Shown piece by piece: positions 34,151 through 44,890 of a DNA stretch of 64,000 bases; within the stretch, counting starts at the first letter, position 1; each line of letters opens with the position of its first letter. Under the pieces are notes generated by a model, which worked only from the letters and a program-made list of their open reading frames with translations, made no database searches and was not told the DNA's origin. Source of the stretch: Polytrichum commune (taxonomy: Eukaryota > Streptophyta > Polytrichopsida > Polytrichales > Polytrichaceae); NCBI GenBank assembly GCA_950295325.1, contig OX485806.1, positions 26,906,001 to 26,970,000 on the forward strand. Direction: 5' to 3'. Made by a program: the position numbers and the translations under genes.

Positions 34151-34665
34151 CAGTTTAATATGTGGGTAGATTTTGGGCATAGATGATCAAGATCCAAATG
34201 TTTCCAAGTCCAACTACACTTAATATGACATTTCAAGTTTAATTCTATCAAATGTTGTTACCACCCTACCCTGTTCGTCACTAATTTTCAATTCCTTGAC
34301 AATTAGTGTTAAAAGATATACCAGAAGATATGTTGGAAATCTCCTTTTATCCTTGTTATTTTTCTCCATATCCTTACTAACACTAAATTAAACATGTAAC
34401 TTCCACATATCACCATACTTGATATCTAGTGTTTGAGTTTAATGTTACTTACTTTCATAGGGTTATTGACATGTAGTGTATGCGTTCGTATTTGGTGTAT
34501 CAAACACTAAATATCATATTTAGTGTAGTTACAAGTTGACATCTTTTATCGATTCAAACGATATTCCATAGATTCCTTTGAAAAATGACGGGGTAACTTT
34601 CTCGAAGTATTGAACTTCAACGAGTTATCTCTCAAACTCAACGGTCGATTTTTCCCGTTCATCAG
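34151..34665. mobile_element. hAT-1 copy interrupted by a CAC-1 MITE
   Basis: The left part (TTGGGCATAGATGATC, then AAGTCCAA) and the right part (TTACAAGTTGACATC, TCAAACTCAACGGTCG) align to the two halves of 31433-31658, with the CAC-1 element at 34212-34530 between them. Outer ends are eroded; no 8-bp duplication found. Confidence 0.65.
34212..34530. mobile_element. CAC-1 MITE, about 319 bp
   Basis: ACTACACTTAATATGA at the left and the inverse ACTACACTAAATATGA at the right; the first base of each end has mutated away from C. The interior (ACCACCCTACC, CACTAATTTTCAATT) is colinear with 5723-6045 in reverse orientation. Confidence 0.75.
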
Positions 34666-35422
34666 ACCGGTTAAGAAAAGTAACCACATAAGGTAGAAAT
34701 ACCCAAACCAGTTAACCACCCTCTACCCGTGCACTAGACCACCGTCATAATAATGAAGTGCCATTTCCGAAACCGATCGTGGCGAGGCGGCAACTTCAAT
34801 GCGTGTACACTCAGTGTATCCAAGTTTTAATGTACTCATGAAGTAACCAATTTAGGTGATGTCTGTATGGACATGCGGATTACCGTGTTCGGTGTAGGGA
34901 GAATCTAGTGAACGAGTAGGGGGTTTGACAACTTTCCACTTTGAAAAATTGTAGCATTTTTTGTACAGGACAAAAACATATGGAACAACTTGCATTCTTC
35001 ATGAATCCTTCTCGTCTATCTTGGAAAATTATCTCATGGTTGTAAGACCATATCTTCAATGCGAATCACCTTATTTTTCACGGGTTATGGTATTTGTACC
35101 TTAACATCCGCGTGCCTTAGAGGAAGAGAAGAGCCCATGTGTTTCCGGAGCTTGTTGGGTGGTCGAAAAGCCCTGTGCAAATATCTGCTTGTAGGTTAAG
35201 TGATGAGAGCATTGACAGGGTCGCTTGGAACGATGACCATTCTAGTTTTAGTGGAGTCTCGAGGCTTACTTCCTGTCCTTTTGTAGTCAATTGCTTTCTT
35301 TCGGGAATGGAATGTTCAGCTCTACAATGAATATGGAAACCAGTCAAGGTAGCCTGCCCTTGAGTTCCCTACTTTCTACTAGCGAGTGAGGTGGTGAGGC
35401 AAAGTGTGGACTGGTGAGTTCT
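34666..35422. other. No recognised gene; GC-richer open frame
   Basis: 35120-35340 is GC-richer than its surroundings and open on both strands (about 63-76 codons). The plus frame includes RLSDESIDRVAWNDDHSSFS. I recognise no family; it may be a fragment of a captured exon or an old transposon frame. Confidence 0.3.
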
Positions 35423-35554
35423 CACTAGTAGGAGAGGTGGGTCTACATGACACGCAAATCTAACACGAAGTGTCCAGAATGACATCATCTGGTGTCATTC
35501 TGGACACTTCGTGTTAGATTCGTGTGTCATGTAGACCCACCTTTCGTAGCAGTG
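35423..35554. mobile_element. CAC-2 hairpin MITE, 132 bp
   Basis: CACTAGTAGGAGAGGTGGGT and the inverse of CACTGCTACGAAAGGTGGGT; the arms continue inward as a nearly perfect palindrome (35435-35486 against 35493-35542) around a loop of a few bases. Flanking triplets TCT and ACT agree at 2 of 3. The long stem makes it a plausible small-RNA precursor. Confidence 0.75.
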
Positions 35555-35858
35555 ACTATTGTGTCAATGTGACCCTTACTATTGACTGGTGGGAATGGCA
35601 TGTCAATGGTTTCTTTGTAAGGTACCTACAGTGACTTTCAAAAATGAGTCAATGATTCACTCCGTCGATTTTCACACACCATGCCACACAAATAAAAACA
35701 AGGACATACAATTTTGTTTTTTCTCACTCGTGTAAATTGATGGTCAAAATTTAGTACATCGATTTCAACGCCTCGTGACGATTGCAAAACTACACATGGA
35801 GAAATAAGTATTTGAAGAGGAGTATATACGTAGACTCGGGTTTGTGACCTACATCTAC

Positions 35859-36480
35859 TTATAGGTCAATAATTTGTCCACGTCCTTTAGAAGCAAAAAC
35901 AACTAGGATACGAGTGGGCATGCTATGACGAAACTTTTGGCACTGCTCATAAATGATGGAATGGAAAGAAGCTTGTACACAAATCCCACAATTGAAGAAT
36001 TTCTTTGGCTAGTGTTAAATATTCATTTAATTTCCGTTTCACAAGTGCCCACACATGCTCAATTGGATTTAGTTCACGTGATTGAGAAGGCCAAGTAAGT
36101 ACATCACATTTTTGCATTGATAACCACTACTTGAGTAACTTTGCAGTATGTTTAGGATTATTATCATGTTGAAACGGTACCATTCGATTGTCTTCATGCC
36201 CCCATCTTGGAGAATGCTAAGATACAAAGCTTGTGTCATCTTCAACTTTATCTTGCACATGTAACCCATGCCACATGTAGTCATACAAGGCAACACAAAA
36301 ATCGCACCACCTCCATGTATAACTAACTGCTTGACTCACATGATGAGCATGTAATTGGGAGTCTCAATCCCTCACCCAACACCAAGCGCGACCATCAGAC
36401 TAAAATCGATTGATCTTACTCTCGTCACTAAAAATCATCACCCGCTTGATGCATGGGTCCAGCACCTGATCGACATGTCA
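35859..36480 (-). pseudogene. Second Tc1-like (DD34E) transposase, broken
   Basis: Minus-strand remnant of a Tc1-like transposase different from the one at 2746. All three catalytic blocks can be read: RVMIFSDESKINRF (first Asp, codon at 36424-36426) followed by a stop and SDGRAWCWV; FQHDNNPKHTAKLLK (second Asp); and SRELNPIEHVWALVKRKLNE (Glu), with 34 residues between the last two. The C-terminus reads MPTRILVVFASKGRG and stops at 35859-35861. Stops interrupt it after INRF and after AKLLK, and the middle block GYMCKI...ALYLSILQDGGMKT lies in a different frame, so at least two frameshifts are present. The N-terminal helix-turn-helix is missing, probably lost where a LINE fragment abuts at about 36560-36720. 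Confidence 0.88.
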
Positions 36481-36639
36481 ACAAACACCCTACATCAATT
36501 GTGTCAAAAATGTAGCCGGCCATGGTTCAAAGCAACAAACTAGGCCTTCCCTTTTCGAAAAAGGAGGCCGACATGTAAAAATTCTTCTTCTTCGGAGACA
36601 CAAACCTCAACAACCAACGTCACTATTGGATTGGAAAAC

Positions 36640-36720
36640 GTGAAGACAAACCCACTTGGAGGGGAGGCGGTACGGTGCCCCTCAAACAGGCCACACTGCC
36701 AAATATAACACAACACCAAT
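36640..36720 (-). repeat. LINE 3' UTR fragment
   Basis: Reverse complement reads GAGGGGCACCGTACCGCCTC then CCCTCCAAGTGG, matching the LINE 3' UTR pieces at 30930 and 38370. Short and isolated. Confidence 0.5.
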
Positions 36721-36972
36721 GCAAAGCCTCATCCTAAAAATGCATCCTTCCAAGTTTGCGATGAACTGGTTAAAAATCTGAAGCTATCATTGCACCATCT
36801 CATGAGATTTTACACAAGTTCACTTTCAATGTATATTCTACATCAGTTTCCGTGAATGCTAAACTCAACAATTATCCATGGAAAATATATTCCCAAACAA
36901 CATGCTTGTACAATTGACAAGACCATTCTTACGTAAAGAGTCTAGGTCTGAGCATGTAGATTTGACACAATA

Positions 36973-37294
36973 CACCATTCATGATCTTCAACGTCATGTA
37001 TACTTTTTGCGAAGGACCTAAATTAGATGCCTAGAAGTCTAGTAGTACCATTTGCTATTGCCAACATGACACTATTTGTCAAGACAAATACTTTTCAATT
37101 TGCAAGATTATTTATAGTATGACATTTAGCGTAGCACATTGGGTGCTTGAGACGATAGTTTTTACGGTACATGAAGATATTATTGAACATGCAAATGGCA
37201 AGTGTATGTGTTTACATTAGTGTAACCTAGGATAAACCTCATAACAGGGTATGTGACAGTAATAATCATGTGACACTAAATACCATGAATGATG
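36973..37294. mobile_element. M5 element copy, about 322 bp
   Basis: CACCATTCATGATCTTCAAC at the left and the inverse of CATCATTCATGGTATTTAG at the right. The body shares TTAGATGCCTAGAAGTCT and TAGCACATTGGG with 8650-8800 and 20120-20260. The flanking five bases (CAATA, TAGTT) do not match. It keeps the uninterrupted form of the site hit by the G4 element. Confidence 0.65.
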
Positions 37295-37319
37295 TAGTTG
37301 TTAGGGAGTAAGGACTATG

Positions 37320-37548
37320 CTAATGAACAGGGAGAACCAAGCTCTAGTTTCAGGTGAACCACTTGAGTTTGAGGAAAGGTGGGTTGAACTCTCAAGACTC
37401 CATAAAAAATGGCCGATCATTTTAGATGAATTTATAATATATATTTCAAAATTATTAAAGAAAAACCAAAAGATTACAACATGTAACCGGTTGGACTTGG
37501 AACACTAGGATTTCGACTGAGTATGCCCAAAAATCTCCTGGGACATTG
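37320..37548. mobile_element. hAT-1 MITE copy, 229 bp
   Basis: CTAATGAACAGGGAGAACC at the left and the inverse of CAATGTCCCAGGAGATTTT at the right. Flanks GGACTATG and GACCATTG are similar only if one indel is allowed. The body aligns with 17392-17617 throughout. Confidence 0.8.
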
Positions 37549-37780
37549 GACCATTGTTTCTAATAGTGAACTAACAGCAAAATATTGCAGTCAAATTCTT
37601 TGTCTACATGGAACTTACGTTTACTAGGTAGGTCAGACGGGTCTCCATACGGCCACTTTGGTCGTCTTTCTTGGTCGGTAGACTGCTTCAGAATTTATAA
37701 GTACTATGTTGGAAAAGGCTTCAGGTGAGAACAGTCACACCTCGTCTAATATTACTACCACCATTTTTAGGGTCATCATA

Positions 37781-38245
37781 GGGCCACTTCACACATGAGC
37801 CAGGAGCCGTGACCATGAAATTGTGAGAGCCCAAAAGAAAGTGTCCAAAGGCCGTCCCAGCACACCTCCGAAATCATGTAGTGTGGTCACGGACTCTCAA
37901 GTGTCGTGTGAAGTCATATGTGACCGGGCCTTCAACCAAATGTTATTTTAATGAATGTCTATTCATGGGGGTCTTCACACATGCTAAAATAGAATAAATC
38001 AACGGTTATCAGCATTCAAAGTGCCATGGTCTCCGGGTTTTGTGTTAGACTTACATCCAAGAGGTGGTTTTTGAAAATAATCCAAGTGACTATGAAACAT
38101 GATCCATTCGATGCCATGCAAGAATCCTTGTAGACTTTACATCCATCTTGCATTCACCTACTCTGTGGGTCCATGCCCTTTCCACCAATGAGAGTGCTTG
38201 AAGTGTAATGGTCACAAGCTCCTAGTCTCGTGTGTGAAGTGGCCC
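37781..38245. mobile_element. HbB MITE, 465 bp
   Basis: GGGCCACTTCACACATGAG to its inverse, with ATA on both sides (37778-37780, 38246-38248). Same orientation and layout as 4926-5425. Confidence 0.85.
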
Positions 38246-38439
38246 ATAGTCTATACCATCAAAAGGCTAAGTTAACATTTGATTTGATTTGATTTGATTT
38301 AAACTATTATTACAATAAATTTGAGACAGAAGGCTTAGCCAACGCCAAAAACATTAAGAATCAAGGAAGATGTGTCCACTTTGAAGGGAGGTGGAGCCCC
38401 TCGGAAGTGCCACACCGCCACATAAAAAGTAAAAGAGAA

Positions 38440-39410
38440 CCAAGTAACAAGAACCACATCAAGGACTACCCTCACTCCACCCACCCAGAACAACCCCCAA
38501 GCCACAAAGTGATTGAAGTGACAAACAATCTACATACATTATCATTTCCAATTCCATGTGATTTTAATTCTATCACTTCTAATAAGAATGTGTCTATCTC
38601 TCCAAGTTTGATCAAATCCTTTAAGGAGGGCTCCAACCAAGTGGACCCTAATCTTAACCAATTAACTACTCTTTCCCAAGCCATCTTGGCGTACATGATG
38701 AGGACGTCCCAAATAAGGTGTTTCGTTTTGGACTCATGCCATTGTTCATGATTGAACACCCTATTATTTCGTTCAATCCAAATCATCCAAAAGGTAATCC
38801 CTCGAAGGAGGTGCCGAATCTTAATTTCCTTGACAAACTTCTTAGGAATTCTTTCCCCAAAGAGGGTTTGCTTCCAGTTAAAGTCATAGTTGCATGTTCT
38901 AGCCCCACAAAGCTCATGCATGATGAAGGTGGCCCACCGCTAAGCACGCCTCATTTGAATGCAATCCCCGAACTTGTATTTAACTGACTCGCTAGTTTTG
39001 GGAAGACAAAAGACACATTGCTTGCAGATGGAGAGTGGAGCGATGCGGGCCTTGCATTCATTAACAGTGATGGCCTTATGCCAAATGGATCACATGAAGG
39101 CGATCTCTTTGCCGGAGTGAGCCAAATTCCAAACTTGAGACTAGTAAAACGTGTAGTTCCCCGACATGTAGCCTTGCCACTTGTCAACAACCCTTGTGGT
39201 CCCAAAGTTCCGAGTAATAAGCAAGATCCTACCAAACTTTGTGGTATAGTTGAGGAACCGGTAACCTTCCACCCATCACCACCAGTCCGGACTTCATCCA
39301 AGGGTGGCCATTTTGACATAGAAAAAGGTAATCTCTTGCTTCTCCTTGCCCCAGGGAGTGCTACCATGTGATCGGCGAGTAATGAGGTTGGAGATATTTG
39401 GAAATACAAC
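38440..39410 (-). pseudogene. LINE ORF2 C-terminal part with Zn-knuckle
   Basis: Minus-strand frames read WNLAHSGKEIAFMWSIWHKA then ITVNECKARIAPLSICKQCV then FCLP...ESVKYKFGDCIQMRR, the C..C...H....C pattern of the zinc-binding domain downstream of plant LINE reverse transcriptases. This continues in the open frame 38472-38921 (MHELCGA...GERIPKKF...HLLRGITFWMIWIERNNR). A stop lies where the family has Trp after RRA, and the frame shifts more than once. The plus-strand frames at 38407-38751, 38718-38987 and 39018-39371 are antisense shadows. Confidence 0.82.
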
Positions 39411-41109
39411 CACTAGTACCCTATATCTATGGTATTTTAGCATAAATAATTATAAATTTTTATAAGAACTTCCAACAAAACCCGGAAACTATGGAAGTAG
39501 TTGATGAATGTAGCCATTTAGACTCAATTATGGAATAACACTTTCATGTGACATTAGCTTTTCAAGGAATCTTTTGGGTTTTGAACCCAAACCTTCACGA
39601 ACATTCCACTGCAACAACCACCAACAAAATTTACTCAACTCTAAGGTGACCAAAATCTACATGGCCATGGCGTTTATTTTTTAAAATATGGGAATTGGAA
39701 GTTTCAACATATTGTAAATATCGAAGTCAATTTGTATCTATATTCTAAACTTCAACAACCGTAAGGTGGCACAAGGGTTTGGAATAGGGATTTCGAAATG
39801 ATATAAGTGTCAACATAAAAACATGATCTTATATCAAGTATTGATAATGTTGTACACAAAAAAATTAATCATAAAATATGGGGATCAATTGGGATGAATT
39901 GTCTAAATGGTCCCTTGTTTGAGGGTAACCGGTGTTGTGACGTGGGCCGGTTAGTGGATAAAACTTTGACATTCTTATGAGTTAGTTGTGTTTCTAAGTA
40001 TGTTACTAGATTGATGTTAGTGTGATTATTGTTCTAGTTCATGTATTAGTTGTGGTTAGTTAAGGACCGATTTTAGTTTGTTGATTGGGTAGGTTAGGTT
40101 AATTAGGGTGAGTTAGGGCTAAGCGGTGGCGGCAATATCCTAGCCGCCAATAGTTTTCTTGTGCCTTAACCCTAATGGCTTCCTATTGGCCAAAGGGATT
40201 AAAGGGATGGGTATTTAAAGAAGGGGAATTGGGGTATTTAGTCATTCGTGTGGGCATTTGGGTCTTGGAGTTTAGAGAATTAGAGGGTTTTGAGAGTGTA
40301 AGTGTTTTCTAAGTCTTTCCAAGTTCTTAGAATGTTTGTAGGCAGTGTGGTGACTTGGGAATGTGACGAAAGACACTAGAGCCAATAGTTATATCTTCTA
40401 CACTTGATCTATAAATAAGACATTATTTTGTTATCAATATTGGTATATAGTACATAATTGGAGTGAGATTTTGATATGAGATTTTGGAGATGTGTATTTG
40501 GTGAGGTATCTTATTTGTATGCAAATTTGGAGGGTCTCGTTTTTGTTGGAGAATGAGCATTGGAGTTTTGAAGTGAAGGGGTCCCATATTTTACATCCAT
40601 ATGGAAGCTATTTTTGGTAACTTTACATTTAACTCTAAAATGTCCCAATGTTTAGGATTAATTGGAAATTCATCACACAAATTGAAGTTCACAGATGTTG
40701 GAACAATAATAAATAAAACTAAACCTTCAAACATTGTCATACTTCCAACCAAAAAAATCCAATCCAATCAAACATGTAGTGGATGGTATTGAATACTATC
40801 TAAACGTACCTATACTATATTAGCTTATTTATCAAGATCATTACTTTCAACTACCTCATCATCTATATACAAACTATGAGCAATTCATACAAAACAACAA
40901 TGAATAGGCGGAGACGCAATCAATGCCATTAGTTGAATGACACTCTTTTTACATGGAAGCAACATCTTGGAGCTTGAAAGAGAATTCACACTTTTTTGCT
41001 TCTACAAATCAAAAGAATATTTGTTAGATTTCAAATATACATATCTAATGCCTTGGAGTTCTAGTGAGCAAAAATAAAGACACATTGCGAACTTATGTAC
41101 TCAAACAAT
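39411..41109. other. Interruption in the LINE; possible LTR-like promoter
   Basis: No protein similarity seen. 39920-40450 has features of a transcription start or LTR: a conserved-looking block with GGGTATTTAAAGAAGG (TATA-like, about 40209) and AATAAG downstream, but no second copy and no duplication. The remainder is AT-rich. Confidence 0.3.
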
Positions 41110-42155
41110 TTTTTCAAACAACCTTCTTTGCAAGTTCTTTGTCAAAATCTAGGAAGACACTATTTGGGTTAAGGCTAAATGGGGACCCTAGTAACTTAGC
41201 AAGATCCCTCTCCCTGGCCCACTTCTAATTGTACCTTGCAAGCCATTCCGACTTATGTTTGTGTCTATCGAACCAATATACACACAACTTATCCTAGTTA
41301 ATCTCCATCCTTAATGATCGCTAAAAACTTTAAGCCTAATCAACTCATTCATAGATTGTTTGTCTCCCCTTACCATGAAGAAAAATTTCATTTGTGTACT
41401 AAAAACTACAATGTTGTTTCTTCCCTCTTGGAAGGATGATTCCTTTTGGTCTCCCCTCTACCACTGCTTTCTTAAAGATATGCGTGAGGACTCCTCTGAC
41501 AATTAGAAAGAGGTCAAGCAAAAGTGGGCACACTTGATGGACCCCCCCTTTCAATTCTAAAATCTTCCCCCGGACTGCCATTCAAGTTAACCACAACAAA
41601 GGCATTTCCAAAGAGCATTTTGACCCACCGGATGTATTGCTCACTATCTCCCGTCTGGTGCATTGGAGAGAAAAGGAATCTCCAAAATGTTTTGTCATAA
41701 GCTTTAGAAAAGTCAAGCTTAGGAAAGATTGTTTGTTGCCTTGAAGTTTTAGCGCAATGTAGTGCTTCTTGATTATAAACTTAACAAGAAGGAAAGTAGT
41801 CTACTCTAGATTAATCATATCACTCGAATGGATTGTAGCCTAAGTTGTAGCATTTTGGCAAAGATTTTATAGATTGCAGTAAGAAGAGTAATCAATTGCC
41901 AATAATTGAGGTCTTAAATGTTGTCTCTTTCCTTTGTAATAAAGCTAATGAGACCTCTAGTGACCCCTTTGTGGAACGCCCCTAACTCAATACTATTACG
42001 GATCATTTCGTAAAAGTTGTTGCCAAGTGTTGGCCAAAGTTGTTAGAAGTATTCAATAGGAATCACGTCGTGACTTGGAGCCTTCCCTTTAGCCATAGAG
42101 TCTACTGCATTGTAGAGTTCACCTTGTGTGATTTCTTTGGATAAAGATTCATTCA
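41110..42155 (-). pseudogene. LINE reverse transcriptase domain, broken
   Basis: Minus-strand, several frames. In order: ITQGELYNAVDSMAKGKAPS and HDVIPIEYF (N-terminal block), RGLISFITKERDNI*DLNYW then LITLLTAIYKIFAK (RT motif region 2), LTFLKLMTKHFGD / FSKAYDKTFW (motif A region, F-D-x-AYD in active enzymes), the frame 41399-41581 (NG.PG...IERGVHQVCPL, motif B), then YTNEIFLHGKG where the catalytic YADD box should be, and LLGSPFSLNPNS near the end. The YADD Asp pair is lost and many stops and frameshifts are present, so it is dead. The family call rests on the order and spacing of these motifs. Confidence 0.85.
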
Positions 42156-42159
42156 TAAC

Positions 42160-43755
42160 CCCCGCGCCATGGGGGGCGAGGGGGGGGGGGGGGTCACCCT
42201 TGTATTTTAGAAAACTAGGTGCGAGCTACAAATCATAAAATCTATATATGTAACAAAGCTCAAGTTATATATTGGAACTCCATGGTATAAATAAATTAGG
42301 ATGTTTACAAATTGATCATGTTAGAGAATTCTTAAAGCGAGCATACCATAGGGTCCGGTAGGGTGGGGAATTAAAATATTATACATTAGGGCCCACACCA
42401 TGGATGAGCACCATTAACTGACATCCCATGGATGTCTCTTGGTAGTTATTGGTAATCTTTTGGATTAAATGTTGAAAGGGCTCATGACGGGTCCGCGCAT
42501 TTTGTTTGGCTTTGTGAGTTCCCTATTAGGATTTGTGGGAGCTCTTTGAATTTTTTTTGTTCTGTGCAAAATCCTACCATCTTGTAACTTGGCGAATGTT
42601 GATGGTTGATTGTTGAAGGTTGGATAGTAGGCGCACGGACATAGTTGCACTCCTTAGGTGCACCCAATCCAAGCTTCATCTTTCTTACTTTTAGTTTTTA
42701 GCTCACTTGGTACATGGGCAGGGTTTTGAATTCTTGTTGTGATTTCTCATATTTTTTTGGAGCATTTGTCAATGCAGAGGAGGGAGGCGACATCAATAGG
42801 AGGCATTTGTGTGAGTGATACCAACTACAACTTAATACTCGGTTTTAGTGATGTTGTTGGTCACTAACCAAGTTTGCTATTCTTTGAAGTTGAAATTGTT
42901 CTCACTTGATGATGCCTATGCTAGTCCAAAATTTATTGGATATTACGAGCGCCTTGAGAGTGACACATATGAAAAACTCATACCATTTATTTAAGGTATG
43001 CAATTTGTAGATTGGCTCTTTCAATTCTTTGATATTGAGAATACATGTAGGATTAACTGCAAGTTTGAGGGGCTCAATAGAGTTTATTTGAACGTATATG
43101 TCCTACAACCAATTGATCCCAACTTGATCCAAAAAGCACATGCGTGTGGTTGACCTAGATTTTGTTTCTGACTCCCATCAAACTTTAGAGTGCATAGCTG
43201 AGGATGCTAAAATCAAAGATCTCACCCTTTTTTATGGCTATATAACCATTGCCTCCACCTATTGGTTTTAGGAGGTAGTGGTGAGAGCATGGACACATGT
43301 GGCCTCTGACATGAAGTCCACATTGGTGAGTGCCGTAGTTATGGCTAGATACATGGTGACCAGAGAGAAATTTTGGAAATATATGAAATTAATAACCCGG
43401 GAGGATCATTAATGGCACTTGAGGTCTTCGGACCATAATTTTGTGGGTGTAGTAAAGGTAATTGTGTGGAGTGTTGTAAAGAATTTAGATCCACCGTTGG
43501 AGATCATTTCAAGAACAAAATCCACAGCCTCTTTGCCAATTTGTTTTAAAGAAAATCACCTCGTGTCTAACATACATATTCAAAATTGGTGCCAAAGAAA
43601 AGGAGTCTAGTTTAGTGATCATTCCCAGCCACAAATCTCTAAAAAGAAGTATGTTGTCTTGATCACATCTGACCACTAAGCATTGGTGGTTGAAGGCATA
43701 AAAATACTAAATGCAGTGAATGAAACTAGTGTTGATGAGAAGAAGAAAAATTTAT
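42160..43755 (+). pseudogene. Unrecognised decayed reading frame inside the LINE
   Basis: On the plus strand, against the direction of the LINE, two adjacent frames stay open with few stops. The first runs about 42860-43150 (KLKLFSLDDAYASPKFIGYY, then after a stop FVDWLFQFFDIENTCRINCK); the second about 43140-43610 (DFVSDSHQTLECIAEDAKIK, VASDMKSTLVSAVVMARYMV, then the open frame ending HIQNWCQRKGV at 43610). The residue pattern looks like a real, once-coding protein of about 250 residues with a frameshift between the halves, but I do not recognise the family and find no catalytic motif. G14 at 42180-42193 lies at the left boundary. It could be another element's gag-like or accessory frame. 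Confidence 0.35.
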
Positions 43756-43759
43756 TATA

Positions 43760-44082
43760 AAAAAAACCACTTGCTTTAGTTGGGTACCCTAAGTCAAATT
43801 CCATCCAAATCGCCCCTCTTGGTGAACTCCTAACCCCTTCTATCCCTTAGCTTAGAAATGACAGTGGTTAAGTTCTTTTGTTGAACCGTCTTAAAGAATT
43901 CCGCAAAGCACTTGTCTCCCATTGTTTTCCATTTAATCCTAGACCTCACCGCAACGCCCCTAGCCTTCATAGTTTCAATATCATCCAAGGATCTTATTTT
44001 TAAGGTGTTAACCTCTCGTTGTTTGACAATGTTTTAAATATTCTCATACAAATTTTCCGTGGCCACTTCCAATCTAGCATTA
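43760..44082 (-). pseudogene. LINE ORF2 linker between endonuclease and RT
   Basis: Minus-strand frame reads REVNTLKIRSLDDIETMKAR then GVAVRSRIKWKTMGDKCFAE then FFKTVQQKN...VISKLRDRRG with one stop, matching the stretch that precedes the RT in plant LINEs (the ..W...GDkcs.eFFk... block). It is separated from the endonuclease part only by the MITE at 44083-44476. Confidence 0.75.
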
Positions 44083-44476
44083 GGGCCGGTTTACACTACG
44101 GTGGAGAAGGCCTCCGGTCGGTCAAGAATGCTTGGCCAAGACATGGTTATATGAGGCAAATGGTGGATGTGCCGGAGAAGAATTAAAGGCAATAAAATAT
44201 TTTTATTGAGTTGGGCTTCTCCGGAGGAGGAGTTTCTTGTCCGGCCTCAAGAGGCCGGATAAGAAACTCGGCCTCCGGAGAAGCCCAACTCCAAAAAGTG
44301 CCGCCATGTAGGCGGCCATGTCATTTTATCATCCATGAGAAAAGTTCACCACCATTGTTTTCTTCACCTAGTGTAAACACCCACCGGTCAAGAGTTGCAT
44401 TTTTGACCAATCACAATTGAGAAACTCCCTTTTTTTCATGACCGGTGGACTTCTCCACCGTAGTGTAAACCGGCCC
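44083..44476. mobile_element. HbC MITE (394 bp) inserted in the LINE
   Basis: GGGCCGGTTTACACTACGG to its perfect inverse; TTA on both sides (44080-44082, 44477-44479). The centre is a long palindrome (44208-44292) built on GGGCTTCTCCGGAGG and AGTTTCTTGTCCGGCCTC. Clean ends and duplication in a decayed LINE show it is much younger than its host. Confidence 0.92.
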
Positions 44477-44890
44477 TTAGTATGTAGTTTTTCTTTCCTA
44501 TAAGTCTCAGCCTTTTGCTTAGAAAGTTCCCTATAGAACCTTGACACGTGCCATAATTTAAAGAAGAAAAAAAAGCTTCATCTGAGAGCATGTCCCATCT
44601 CTCCATGAGTTGATCAACGCCCCCCTTGTAAGTGTCACACATTTCATTTGAACGGGAACAATTTGGGAGCCTTGTTGCCTAGGGTATGTGATTTGTACTA
44701 GTGCATGATCGGATCCCATTGAATAACCATGAATCAAGTATGACATGTGTCGTCCAATGATTGCTTGTAAATTTGTGGAGTGTAAATCCTATCAAGCCTA
44801 GCAAGGCCATGCCATATTGATCATTGTTCGAGGAGAACTAGGGGCCTTTTTGATGGCTAAATATATCATAAATTTGGCAAGTGGTAAGTA
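44477..44890 (-). pseudogene. LINE endonuclease C-terminal part
   Basis: Minus-strand frames read LARLDRIYTPQIYKQ, then SMGSDHALVQITY (the SDH motif of AP-type LINE endonucleases), then RWDMLSDEAFFSSLNYGTCQ and LSKRLRLIGKKNYI leading towards the linker. Frameshifts separate the blocks. The N-terminal part of the endonuclease and ORF1 are not found upstream. Confidence 0.7.

Larger units (their letters stand above)
38275..44890 (-). mobile_element. Long LINE (non-LTR retrotransposon), fragmented
   Basis: From right to left on the minus strand the pieces fall in the order of a LINE ORF2: endonuclease C-terminus (44890-44477), linker (44082-43760), reverse transcriptase (42155-41110), Zn-knuckle and C-terminus (39410-38440), 3' UTR and tail (to about 38275, ending in repeated AAATC on the minus strand). 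It is interrupted by the HbC MITE at 44083-44476, an unrelated open stretch at 42160-43755 and unidentified DNA at 39411-41109. Colinearity suggests one old insertion, but independently inserted fragments cannot be excluded without a full consensus. Confidence 0.7.

Noticed and set aside
38407-39371. Plus-strand frames of 114, 89 and 117 codons
   Set aside because: They lie opposite the LINE Zn-knuckle and C-terminal region; the minus strand carries the recognisable motifs.
39920-40450. Solo LTR
   Set aside because: It has a TATA-like box and a poly(A)-like signal but no second copy, no TG...CA ends that could be fixed, and no target duplication.
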